Source: SCUN01 sp046598935 (GTDB taxonomy: Bacteria > Acidobacteriota > Vicinamibacteria > Vicinamibacterales > SCN-69-37). From it: DNA of 44,382 nucleotides. The translations under genes were made by a program, and so were the position numbers. Positions 7,674-15,154 of the stretch are shown one piece after another. Where the stretch lies: contig JBKJHW010000011.1 in NCBI GenBank assembly GCA_046598935.1, positions 1 to 44,382 on the forward strand, written 5' to 3'. Below the pieces are notes generated by a model, which was not told the origin of the DNA, did not search any database, and saw only the letters and a list, made by a program, of their open reading frames with translations. How positions within the stretch are numbered: the stretch's first letter is position 1; each line of letters starts with the position of its first letter.

Positions 7674-8141
7674 CTATGCGCTCATTCTGGAACGGTCGAT
7701 CTTCCGCTGGAGCATGACGATCCCGTAGATCAGCGATTCGGGGCGCGGCGGGCAGCCGGGCACATACACGTCGATCGGCACGACCTGATCGACGCCCTGC
7801 ACGATGGAGTAGTTGTCGAACACGCCGCCGCAGCTGGCGCAGGCGCCCATCGAGATCACCCACTTGGGCTCGGGCATCTGGTCGTAAATGCGGCGCAGGA
7901 CCGGCGCCATCTTTCGCGACAGCCGGCCGGCAATGATCATCAGATCCGCCTGGCGAGGCGACCCGCGAAACACTTCCGCGCCGAATCGCGCGACGTCGTA
8001 GCGCGCGTTGGCCATCGACATCATTTCAATCGCGCAGCACGCCAACCCGAACGTGACGGGCCAGATCGCCGAACGGCGGGCCCACTGAACCATTTTTTCG
8101 ACCGTCGTGGTGAGGACGGGAATCTCGACTTCAGAAGCCAT
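7674..8141 (-). CDS. nuoB: NADH-quinone oxidoreductase subunit B (20 kDa, cluster N2)
   Basis: Holds the terminal 4Fe-4S cluster N2 that reduces quinone. It has 155 residues. The unusual tandem-cysteine ligand pair Cys35-Cys36 (GLACCAIE), Cys101 (GACASCGG) and Cys130 (VPGCPPRPE) match the spacing of the family. The ATG at 8141 overlaps the nuoA TAA by one base, which suggests coupled translation. It lies three bases before nuoC. Confidence 0.97.
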   Translation of the reverse strand: MASEVEIPVLTTTVEKMVQWARRSAIWPVTFGLACCAIEMMSMANARYDVARFGAEVFRGSPRQADLMIIAGRLSRKMAPVLRRIYDQMPEPKWVISMGACASCGGVFDNYSIVQGVDQVVPIDVYVPGCPPRPESLIYGIVMLQRKIDRSRMSA

Positions 8142-8509
8142 TAACGCGATCTCTCCCCGCTCCAGTCAAACGCGCCCTTGCGCCACACATAGATGTAGCC
8201 GGTCGTGAGCAGCGCGAAGAACACCGAGATCTGCATCAGGCCGGTCCAGCCGAGCTCGCGGAACGCGATCGCCCACGGATAGAGGAACGCGACTTCGATG
8301 TCGAAGAGCAGGAAGATCATCGCGACCATGTAGAACTTCACCGACTGGCGCTCGCGCGCGTCGCCGACGGCCGGCATGCCGCACTCGTACGGCGCCGATT
8401 TCTCAGGTGACGGCTTTTTCGGCCCCAGGAACTGCGACAGCAGGATGTTCCCGGCGGCAAAGCCAGCGCCGAGACCGAGCATGAGGAGGATGGGCCAGAA
8501 ACTGTCCAT
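8141..8509 (-). CDS. nuoA: NADH-quinone oxidoreductase subunit A
   Basis: Small three-helix membrane subunit of complex I, 122 residues. YECGMPAVGDARERQSVKFY, followed by MVAMIFLLFDIEVAFLYPWA, is the family signature, including the acidic FDIEVAFLYPW helix and the loop Cys near the quinone channel. First gene of the operon. A predicted sigma-70 type promoter lies 48-76 bases upstream. No canonical Shine-Dalgarno sequence is seen before the ATG at 8509. Confidence 0.95.
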   Translation of the reverse strand: MDSFWPILLMLGLGAGFAAGNILLSQFLGPKKPSPEKSAPYECGMPAVGDARERQSVKFYMVAMIFLLFDIEVAFLYPWAIAFRELGWTGLMQISVFFALLTTGYIYVWRKGAFDWSGERSR

Positions 8510-8556
8510 GGAGTCGAGGTGTTCGCTGTGAGCTTGTCACTCGGACGAACAAGCAA

Positions 8557-8585
8557 ATGCTAATGGACCCACAGCGTGGAGTCAA
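8557..8585 (-). promoter_or_regulatory. Predicted sigma-70 type promoter of the nuo operon
   Basis: On the minus strand a -35 box TTGACT (8585-8580) and a -10 box TAGCAT (8562-8557) are separated by exactly 17 bases. This would place the transcript start about 40 bases before the nuoA ATG. The match to consensus is 5 of 6 and 4 of 6. The call rests on sequence pattern and on its position in the divergent nuoA/thiS gap. Confidence 0.45.
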
Positions 8586-8618
8586 CGCGTGAGACACCGA
8601 GCGGGTACACTGAACACC

Positions 8619-8642
8619 ATGACCGACCTCCAGGCGGAATAG
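8619..8642 (+). other. Seven-codon upstream ORF abutting thiS
   Basis: An ATG at 8619 opens a frame of seven codons (MTDLQAE) that stops with TAG at 8640-8642, one base before the thiS GTG. A TACACT box at 8606-8611 could be a -10 element, which would make this ATG almost leaderless; the matching -35 region is poor. It may couple ribosomes into thiS or be chance. Confidence 0.25.
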
Positions 8643-8643
8643 C

Positions 8644-8850
8644 GTGGCGATCCAGATCCAGTTGAATGGCGAGCCGGTGCCGCTGCCGCTGCCGCTCAGC
8701 GTCCACGATCTGCTGGGTGTCTTCTCGCTCGATCCGCGCGCCGTCGCCGTCGAGCTCAACCGCATCGTCGTGCGCCGCGCCGCGTATGAAACGACGGTCG
8801 TCCAGGATAAAGACGAGGTCGAGATCGTCGCCTTCGTCGGCGGTGGGTAG
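8644..8850 (+). CDS. thiS: Thiamine biosynthesis sulfur carrier protein ThiS
   Basis: Ubiquitin-fold sulfur carrier whose C-terminal glycine is adenylated and converted to a thiocarboxylate that donates sulfur to ThiG. It has 68 residues. The family pattern VAVELNRIVV near residues 34-43 and the C-terminal EIVAFVGGG with the essential terminal Gly-Gly are present. The start is GTG at 8644, one base after a tiny upstream ORF. thiG follows 51 bases downstream. The activating enzyme ThiF is not nearby. I looked for a TPP riboswitch upstream and did not find one. Confidence 0.92.
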   Translation: MAIQIQLNGEPVPLPLPLSVHDLLGVFSLDPRAVAVELNRIVVRRAAYETTVVQDKDEVEIVAFVGGG

Positions 8851-8856
8851 ATAGAA

Positions 8857-8882
8857 CATTGGTCAATGGTCATTGGCCAATG
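8857..8882. repeat. Tandem palindromic 12-mers between thiS and thiG
   Basis: Two 12-base words lie head to tail two bases apart: CATTGGTCAATG at 8857-8868 and CATTGGCCAATG at 8871-8882. The second is a perfect palindrome and the first differs by one base. They occupy half of the thiS-thiG gap. They could be an operator for a dimeric regulator, a transcript hairpin that tunes thiG, or a short repeat family of this genome. Confidence 0.6.
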
Positions 8883-8901
8883 CTGGTGCTAGAGTTTTGT
8901 G

Positions 8902-9681
8902 ATGCCGCTTGAAATTGCTGGCCGGGTTTTCCAATCGCGCCTGATCGTCGGCACCGGGAAGTACCCGTCGCATGCGGTAATGCAGGCCGCCCACGTGGCC
9001 TCGGGCACGGAAATGGTGACCGTGGCGGTACGGCGCGTGGACCTCAGCGCGCGCGGGGAGGCATCACTGCTCCACTGGATCGACCGGTCGAAGATCTTCC
9101 TCCTCCCGAACACCGCCGGCTGTTACACGGCTGACGATGCGGTGCGCACGGCGCGGCTGGCGCAGGAAGCCGGGCTGTCGAACTGGATTAAGCTCGAAGT
9201 CATCGGCGACGAACAGACGCTCTTTCCGGACAACGAGGCCCTGCTCGTAGCGACGAAGATTCTGGTCAAGGAAGGGTTTGTCGTGCTGCCGTACACGAAC
9301 GACGATCCGATCATCTGCCGGAAGCTGGAAGACGCCGGCGCCGTCGCCGTGATGCCGCTCGGCGCGCCGATCGGGTCCGGGCTCGGCATCCAGAACCCGA
9401 ACAACATCTCGATCATCAAGGAGCGCGCGGGCGTGCCGGTGGTCGTGGACGCCGGCGTGGGCACCGCGTCGGACGCGGCGCTGGCGATGGAGCTCGGCAT
9501 CGATGGCGTGATGATGCAAACTGCCATTTCGTGCGCGGGCGATCCGGTCAAGATGGCGTTGGCGATGCGCCATGCCGTCGAGGCCGGGCGTCTCGCGTTC
9601 GAGTCGGGCCGCATTCCAAGGAAACGCTACGCGACGGCGAGCAGTCCGCTCGATAACCTCATCGCGGCGGGCTTGAAATAA
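8902..9681 (+). CDS. thiG: Thiazole synthase
   Basis: TIM-barrel enzyme that condenses deoxyxylulose 5-phosphate, dehydroglycine and ThiS thiocarboxylate into the thiazole phosphate of thiamine. It has 259 residues from the ATG at 8902; a GTG one codon earlier is also possible. The Schiff-base lysine is in NWIKLEVIGD near residue 95. Phosphate-binding loops PLGAPIGSGLGIQNP and VVVDAGVGTASDAALAME, and the C-terminal ASSPLDNLI, are typical. Cysteine-rich iron-sulfur partners that make dehydroglycine (thiH) or a glycine oxidase (thiO) are not adjacent. The methyltransferase gene starts one base after its stop codon. Confidence 0.96.
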   Translation: MPLEIAGRVFQSRLIVGTGKYPSHAVMQAAHVASGTEMVTVAVRRVDLSARGEASLLHWIDRSKIFLLPNTAGCYTADDAVRTARLAQEAGLSNWIKLEVIGDEQTLFPDNEALLVATKILVKEGFVVLPYTNDDPIICRKLEDAGAVAVMPLGAPIGSGLGIQNPNNISIIKERAGVPVVVDAGVGTASDAALAMELGIDGVMMQTAISCAGDPVKMALAMRHAVEAGRLAFESGRIPRKRYATASSPLDNLIAAGLK

Positions 9682-9682
9682 C

Positions 9683-10837
9683 ATGTCGCAGGATCCGCGG
9701 CCCTCGTCTTCTCCGGGCTCTCCGGCGATTGATGATCTGGCCGCGCGGCTCGAACGCGAGCGCCTTGACGCGGATCGCAACTACAACGACGCGCTCACCG
9801 AGCTCGATCGCGCGCTGACCAAAGACATGCCGACGCTGCCGCCGCTCCCGACCGAGACCGGCATGCACCCGGCGGCCACGCGCGCGCTCATCGCACTCAC
9901 GAACCGCCAGTACGCCGAGATCATTCGTTTTCAGAACCGGCTCATTCTGTTTCTCCAGAAGATCACGGGCTTTGTCGACACCAAAGACCGCGCGAGCGGA
10001 AGCGCTGAGCTCAAGACCGAAGTCGCGAACATCAAGACGAAAACGCTCGAGCTCGCGCGGGACATTCAGGCGCTTCGCGAACGGTCGCGTTCGTACGAAT
10101 CAGGGGGTTCGTACGAACCAGAGCGTTCGTACGAGTCAGGGCGTTCGATTGAACAATCGGCCGACTACGTCGGCTTTGAAGACCAGTTCCGCGGCTCGCA
10201 GGCCGACATCCGTGCGCGTCTTGCGGATTACGTGCCGTTGTTTTCGGGCGCGTCGAACGTGATCGACATCGGCTGCGGGCGCGGCGAACTGCTTCAGTTA
10301 TTCAAGGATGCCGGCATCGCGGCGATGGGCGTCGATCTTAATCCGGCGATGGTGGCCGCCTGCGCCGAACGCGGCCTCGACGCGACCGCGGGCGATGCTG
10401 TCGCATTCCTCGAGCACAAAGCCGATGCGAGCCTCGGCGGGCTGATTGCCATCCAGGTCGTCGAGCACCTCGAGCCGAACGTACTCACACGGTTCCTCGC
10501 GACGGCGTTTCTCAAGCTCCGTCCGGGCGCGCCCCTTGTGCTCGAGACCATCAACGCGGCGTGCTGGATGGCGTTCTTCGAAACCTACATCCGCGATCTC
10601 ACGCACGCACGTCCCCTGCATCCCGACACGCTGAAGTTTCTCGTGCAAAGCGCAGGCTTCCAGAACGCTGACATCCGGTTTCGCGCGCCCGTGCGCGACG
10701 AGGATCGCCTGCCTCGCGTGCCGGCGCAACCCGACGCGCGCATGCAGGAACTCGCCGACGTCGTCAACGCGCACGCCGACCGGCTCAACGACAGGTTGTT
10801 CAGTTCGATGGATTACGCCGTGGTCGCGCGGCGGTAG
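9683..10837 (+). CDS. Coiled-coil class I SAM-dependent methyltransferase (O-antigen methyltransferase-like)
   Basis: The protein has 384 residues. The N-terminal 135 residues are charged and helical, with probable coiled coil around 18-45 and 105-135. A repetitive linker (residues 136-159, S-Y-E repeats) follows, then a Rossmann methyltransferase domain. The SAM motif VIDIGCGRGELLQLF is near residue 193, the acidic GVDLNP near 216, and QVVEHLEPNVL near 255. The HARPLHPDTLKFLVQSAGF region near 312 is typical of methyltransferases tied to bacterial glycan synthesis, such as the WbdD methyltransferase domain. No kinase domain is seen. It begins one base after thiG, but its function probably belongs with the polysaccharide genes it converges on, 11 bases away. 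The substrate is unknown. Confidence 0.8.
   Translation: MSQDPRPSSSPGSPAIDDLAARLERERLDADRNYNDALTELDRALTKDMPTLPPLPTETGMHPAATRALIALTNRQYAEIIRFQNRLILFLQKITGFVDTKDRASGSAELKTEVANIKTKTLELARDIQALRERSRSYESGGSYEPERSYESGRSIEQSADYVGFEDQFRGSQADIRARLADYVPLFSGASNVIDIGCGRGELLQLFKDAGIAAMGVDLNPAMVAACAERGLDATAGDAVAFLEHKADASLGGLIAIQVVEHLEPNVLTRFLATAFLKLRPGAPLVLETINAACWMAFFETYIRDLTHARPLHPDTLKFLVQSAGFQNADIRFRAPVRDEDRLPRVPAQPDARMQELADVVNAHADRLNDRLFSSMDYAVVARR
10088..10159 (+). repeat. 18-bp tandem repeat (four units) inside the methyltransferase gene
   Basis: Four in-frame 18-base units start at 10088, 10106, 10124 and 10142 and encode RSYESG, GSYEPE, RSYESG and RSIEQS. The first two units carry the palindrome TTCGTACGAA, the third differs from it by one base, and the fourth is more diverged. 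The units join the coiled-coil region to the catalytic domain. Because the repeat is conserved at DNA level, recent expansion or a recombinogenic word is likely. Confidence 0.8.
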
Positions 10838-10848
10838 CGCGGGCAGGA

Positions 10849-12825
10849 CTACTTGACGACGATGGCGCCGGGAGGCGGCGCATCGGCCCAGGCCCAATCT
10901 TCGAGCGCGACGCCCAGCGGGCGATGATCCGTGGGCGAGGGGTAAAACGTCCGATCAACATCGATGCGCAACGGCACGCCCTGCCCGTAGGCTGACGGCA
11001 GACACAGCGTGATCGGTGTGTCGTCGCGGCGCATCGTCTCGAAGACGAGTGTTGAGGCGTGCCACACACGCAGGCGAACCGGACGCTCCGCCGCGTCCGG
11101 CGCGCCGCCGCGAATCGTGACGAGCAGCCAGTTTCCATCGGACGGCACCGTCGTCACCGCGTGCCCGGCGGTCCAACGATAGCGGCCGCCGTCCTCACGT
11201 GTTTCGATGGGATACAGCCCGTACTCATAGAGCCAGTTGCCGGCCGACGCCCGGATGAAGGGCCGCAGCGCAAACGCGCTTTCCCATGCGGTCGCCGCGA
11301 TGAAGAGCACGGTCGCGGCGGCCAGAGTCCATCGCATGACGCGCGGCCACGCTGAAACGATCGCGGAACCCGGCGGCGCCGGTGATGACAGCAACGCCGC
11401 GAAGAGCAGCGACGCGAACGCGACGCACATGACGGGATTCTGTGTGGGTACGCCCAGCAACGACGCAACGGCGACGGCGAGAACGGCGGCGCGCGCGCCG
11501 CGCTGCGCGGCGTCGCCGGCAGCGCGCCGACGACGCCACTCGAGAAATGCCACCCAGATCAGCGCCAGCCACGGGATGCTGCCGAGCACGCCGAGCTCCG
11601 CAAGCTGATGCCGGTACCAGTTCTGGGCGTTGTCGGACGGAACGGAGATGTTGTTTCGGAATGAGTAATCCGGAACGAACATGTTGAAGCCACCAACGCC
11701 GACACCGGCCAGCGGGTGCTCCTCGATCATCATCAACGCCGACGTGCCGTAGTTGCCGCGATTCCACAGCTGAGACGCTGCGTGGGCGATTTGCGAGCCG
11801 GAGAAACCCGGCAGAAGCTCGCGCATCCGAGCGACCGGGCCGACCGTCACTTGCGAAACGAAGAATCCGACCACTACTGCCATCGCCACGGCGGCGCCGG
11901 AGAGCCAAATCCGCTGTTTCATTGAAATCGTTTTTAGCGGTGTCCAGAGGACAAGGCCCGCGCCGATCACGGCGGCCAGCAGCGCTGTGCGGGAGGCCGT
12001 GGCCCAAACGCCGCCGGCAAGAAGCGCCGCGGCAATCGCGCCGATCCACCTCGCATTGCGTTGAGCGGCGCCGGTCGCAACAGACAAGACAAGTGGAATT
12101 GCGGCCGCGGCGAGCATACCGAACGCATTTCCGTCCAGCATCGCGCCTGCCGCCCGGCCAGTTCCGGCGAACACGGTGCGATTGAGGAAGTCGATGGTGT
12201 GAAAACCCTGGATCAACGCGGGCACGTTCGACAGGAATACGCCTGCAGCTAACGGCCAGAGCAATGTGGGCGCGATCGGCCCGGCAGAGGCGCGACGGTA
12301 GCGCGCGCACAACGCGTCGAGCCACAACAGCGACACGAGCAACACGGACGCGCTGTGAGCAATCCAGAGCACAGTGACCTTTGGCGGCCCTCCCTGGCGC
12401 GACGTCCACACGCGATCGAACCAGAGTACCGCCGGGTTGAAATCGAGCTCGCGCGCGACAAGGATCGGCCACGTGAGCGCGATGCCGACCGCCCAGCACA
12501 CGAGCGGCCAGCGCCACCGGCCCGGCACCGACCACCCTTCGGCAAGATGGCCGCGCAGCATCGCGCCCGTCACCAGGCAGAGCCACGGCAGCCACAGCGC
12601 GACCTCGAAATGGCCGGTCAGCTCGAGCGTGGCCACCGGCACAATCGCGCCGATGCCGACAACGAATCCAACGGCATGGCGCCACGTTGCGCCCAACACG
12701 GCGCCGGCGACCAGCGCGACGAGCGACGCTGCCGGCAGCCATGAGTACGCAAGCGCGCCGAGATACGCCTGCACCCACAGCGCGATCAGCGTCGAGGCGA
12801 GGACGAGGAGCTTAGCCGCGCGCAC
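10849..12825 (-). CDS. O-antigen ligase/polymerase family membrane protein with C-terminal extracytoplasmic domain
   Basis: The protein has 658 residues. The first 530 or so residues hold about 12-14 hydrophobic segments. A Wzy_C/WaaL-type central region includes TASRTALLAAVIGAG near residue 275 and the large-loop motif EEHPLAGVGVGGFNMFVPDY near residue 373, followed by NAQNWYRHQLAELGVLG. Residues after about 545 are soluble and presumably periplasmic. Members of this family link undecaprenyl-bound glycan to lipid A core or protein, or polymerise repeat units. Which of these applies here cannot be told from sequence. It starts at GTG 12825, overlapping the preceding glycosyltransferase by 14 bases, and is the last gene of the minus-strand locus. 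Confidence 0.8.
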   Translation of the reverse strand: MRAAKLLVLASTLIALWVQAYLGALAYSWLPAASLVALVAGAVLGATWRHAVGFVVGIGAIVPVATLELTGHFEVALWLPWLCLVTGAMLRGHLAEGWSVPGRWRWPLVCWAVGIALTWPILVARELDFNPAVLWFDRVWTSRQGGPPKVTVLWIAHSASVLLVSLLWLDALCARYRRASAGPIAPTLLWPLAAGVFLSNVPALIQGFHTIDFLNRTVFAGTGRAAGAMLDGNAFGMLAAAAIPLVLSVATGAAQRNARWIGAIAAALLAGGVWATASRTALLAAVIGAGLVLWTPLKTISMKQRIWLSGAAVAMAVVVGFFVSQVTVGPVARMRELLPGFSGSQIAHAASQLWNRGNYGTSALMMIEEHPLAGVGVGGFNMFVPDYSFRNNISVPSDNAQNWYRHQLAELGVLGSIPWLALIWVAFLEWRRRRAAGDAAQRGARAAVLAVAVASLLGVPTQNPVMCVAFASLLFAALLSSPAPPGSAIVSAWPRVMRWTLAAATVLFIAATAWESAFALRPFIRASAGNWLYEYGLYPIETREDGGRYRWTAGHAVTTVPSDGNWLLVTIRGGAPDAAERPVRLRVWHASTLVFETMRRDDTPITLCLPSAYGQGVPLRIDVDRTFYPSPTDHRPLGVALEDWAWADAPPPGAIVVK

Positions 12826-14038
12826 GACCGGCCTCCGCCGTACCGATCAATTCGCGCTCGTATTCGCCGAGAATCTGCTGTTTGTCGAATTCGGCGTCGA
12901 AGTAACGACGCGCGGCGCGGCCGATTTCCGCGCGTCTCACCGGTCCGGCGTCCAGGGCCTCGCGAATCGCGCCGGCCATGGCCGCAGCGTCACCGGGCGG
13001 CGTGACCCAGCCGGCCGCCGACGCCTCCATCACCGACGCGGCAGCGCCGGTCATCCCGCACAGAATAGGCCGTCCTGCCGCGAGATACGCCAGGATTTTT
13101 GTTGGCACTGCGTGTTCGGCGACCGATGACGCCCGTGTGTGGACGATGAGCAGGTCTGCCGCGGCGAGAAACTCCGGCATGTCGGACGCCGGAAATCGTC
13201 CAGGGAAGATCACGTTCGATAACTTGCGGGCCGCGGCATCGGCCTCGAGGCGCGCGCGATCGGATCCATCGCCGACGATCACAAACGTGACTGGCGCGTC
13301 GCGCAGCAAGTCCGCGGCCTCAACCAGCGTCTCGAGGCCCTGCACCATGCCGAGATTGCCGGCAAACATCACAACCATTCCAGGCCCCAGACTGAGTTCC
13401 GCGCGGACGTCGCGCGCGCGCGGTTGGCGCGACATCGACTCATCGATCCAGTGCTTGGCGACAGCCGTCTTGGCCATCGGCACGCCCCGCGTGCCGAGGT
13501 ACGCGCGCGCCTGGGGGCTCACGACGAGAATGCGGTCGGCGCGGGCGTAGACCCAATCGGCCAGGCGATACATGACGCGAACGAGGCGCCCGTCGCGCAT
13601 CATGCCGGAAGCGAGCGCGCTCTCCGGCCAGAGGTCCTGCACGTCGAGAATCACCGGCGCGTGTTTCCACCACCGAAGGAATCGCGCGGTGACACCGACG
13701 GTGAGCGGCGGATGCCACGCGTAAATCACGTCGCACTTCGGCGTGAGCAAGGCCGCCAGCATCGACGAGAGCATCCACGAAATGTAATTGACCATCCGGC
13801 GGATCGACGACGTGCCGTGGTACGGGTAGATGTAGGTGCGGAGCACCGGCACGCCATCGCGGACCTCGCGGTGCCACAACGCCAGCTTGAACCCCGGGTA
13901 GACGTCGCCGTCCGGATAGTGCGGGAAGGCCGTGACGACGTGCACGTCGTGGCCGCGCCGGCGCAACTCGCGCGCCAGCTCGCCGGTCTTCGGGATGGGT
14001 TCGGGGTCGTGGTAGATCGTCAGGATCAGAATGCGCAT
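12812..14038 (-). CDS. Glycosyltransferase family 4 (WbuB-like candidate)
   Basis: GT-B fold enzyme of 408 residues. The N-terminus has IPKTGELARELRRRGHDVHV, typical of GT4 enzymes close to WcaI/WbuB. The nucleotide-sugar domain has VVMFAGNLGMVQGLETLVEA near residue 230 and the C-terminal acidic patch region LLIVHTRASSVAEHAVPTKI near 295. There is no signal peptide. It directly follows the 2-epimerase of the L-deoxyaminosugar trio. In E. coli O26 a WbuB-type GT4 lies near the fnlABC genes and is assigned to L-FucNAc transfer. By that analogy this enzyme may transfer the L-QuiNAc/L-FucNAc product; this is inference from context. Confidence 0.85.
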   Translation of the reverse strand: MRILILTIYHDPEPIPKTGELARELRRRGHDVHVVTAFPHYPDGDVYPGFKLALWHREVRDGVPVLRTYIYPYHGTSSIRRMVNYISWMLSSMLAALLTPKCDVIYAWHPPLTVGVTARFLRWWKHAPVILDVQDLWPESALASGMMRDGRLVRVMYRLADWVYARADRILVVSPQARAYLGTRGVPMAKTAVAKHWIDESMSRQPRARDVRAELSLGPGMVVMFAGNLGMVQGLETLVEAADLLRDAPVTFVIVGDGSDRARLEADAAARKLSNVIFPGRFPASDMPEFLAAADLLIVHTRASSVAEHAVPTKILAYLAAGRPILCGMTGAAASVMEASAAGWVTPPGDAAAMAGAIREALDAGPVRRAEIGRAARRYFDAEFDKQQILGEYERELIGTAEAGRARG

Positions 14039-14053
14039 TCTGGTCCGCCGATC

Positions 14054-15154
14054 TCAGCCACTGTGGTGGCGGCGCCGGCTGGTGTAGCCGAGCACGATCT
14101 TGGCGACGGTGTGTGACACGCCGGTCGCGAGGTATTCGGGCGGCGCCGTCCATCCGGGCGCCGACGGGTCGAGCGCAAGCGCCAAGGCGCGCTGCACATC
14201 CGCGGGGTCAGCGCCGGCGATGATGTTGCTGCCGCATTCGAGAGTTTCCGGCCGCTCGGTGACGTCGCGGAGCGTCACGTTCGGCACACCGAAGATCGCG
14301 CATTCTTCCTGAACAGTGCCGCTGTCGCTCAGCACGGCGCGCGCCTGCTGTTCGAGTGACACGAAATCGAAAAACCCGAGGGGCTCGAGCAACGTGAGCC
14401 CCGCGCCGGAAAAGCCGAAGCGCTTCATCTTGTCGGCGGTGCGCGGATGCACGCTCACGAGAACCGGCGCTTTCTGCGACTCCCCCACGCTGACGAGCGC
14501 CTTGAGCAGCCGGTCGAGCCGCGCCGGCTGATCGACGTTCTCGGAGCGATGCAAGGTCACCAGCAGAAACTGGCCGCGCTCGACGCCGAACCGCTTGGCG
14601 GCGGTGCTGGCGGCCGTCTGCTCGCGATACGCGTCGAGCACTTCGCGGATCGGATTCCCCGTCACGAAAATGCGTTCAAGCTCGATGCCCTCGCGCACAA
14701 GGTTTTCCTTGCTGCGATGCGTGTACGGCATTAGAACCGTGCTGGAGTGATCGATGATGCGGCGATTGATCTCTTCGGGCACACGGTCGTCAAAGCAGCG
14801 GTTGCCCGCTTCCATGTGAAATACCGGAATGCCCAGCCGGGCCGCGACGATGGCCGAGAGCCCGCTGTTGGTGTCGCCCAGAATCAGCACGCGATCGGGA
14901 CGCTGCTGTTCGAAGTGCGCGCCGATTCTGTCCAGCAGCGCGCCGGCCTGCGCGGCAAATCCGCCTGTCGTGATGCCGAGGTGAACGTCCGGCGCCCGGA
15001 CGCCGAGCTCGCGAAAGAAAATGTCGCTCAGGAGCGGGTCGTGGTTCTGCCCGGTGTGGACCAGCGTGTGCTCGGCGTGGCGGTCGAGCAGCGGAATGAT
15101 CCGGCTCAGCCGGATGATCTCGGGACGCGTGCCGACGATCGTGGTGATCTTCAC
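14054..15154 (-). CDS. UDP-N-acetylglucosamine 2-epimerase family (FnlC/WbvD-like)
   Basis: GT-B-like non-hydrolysing epimerase of 366 residues that inverts C2 of a UDP-HexNAc. The family motif VGTRPEIIRLSRIIPLL is at the N-terminus. HTGQNHDPLLSDIFF near 37, HMEAGNRCFDDRVPEEINR near 118 and SDSGTVQEECAIFGVPNVTL near 275 hold the catalytic and UDP-binding residues. Its GTG start overlaps the TGA of the upstream dehydratase (GTGA). Because it sits behind a dehydratase and a reductase, it is read as the third enzyme of an L-deoxyaminosugar pathway. A general WecB (ManNAc) role is the alternative. Confidence 0.88.
   Translation of the reverse strand: MKITTIVGTRPEIIRLSRIIPLLDRHAEHTLVHTGQNHDPLLSDIFFRELGVRAPDVHLGITTGGFAAQAGALLDRIGAHFEQQRPDRVLILGDTNSGLSAIVAARLGIPVFHMEAGNRCFDDRVPEEINRRIIDHSSTVLMPYTHRSKENLVREGIELERIFVTGNPIREVLDAYREQTAASTAAKRFGVERGQFLLVTLHRSENVDQPARLDRLLKALVSVGESQKAPVLVSVHPRTADKMKRFGFSGAGLTLLEPLGFFDFVSLEQQARAVLSDSGTVQEECAIFGVPNVTLRDVTERPETLECGSNIIAGADPADVQRALALALDPSAPGWTAPPEYLATGVSHTVAKIVLGYTSRRRHHSG

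Noticed and set aside
8510..8643. TPP riboswitch before thiS
   Set aside because: The segment has a GTGAGA word but not the ordered CTGAGA, ACC and GAACCTGA-type core of the THI element, and the 134 bases are shared with the nuo promoter.
10838..10848. Terminator between the convergent methyltransferase and ligase genes
   Set aside because: Only 11 bases separate the stop codons, and there is no stem-loop with a T run.
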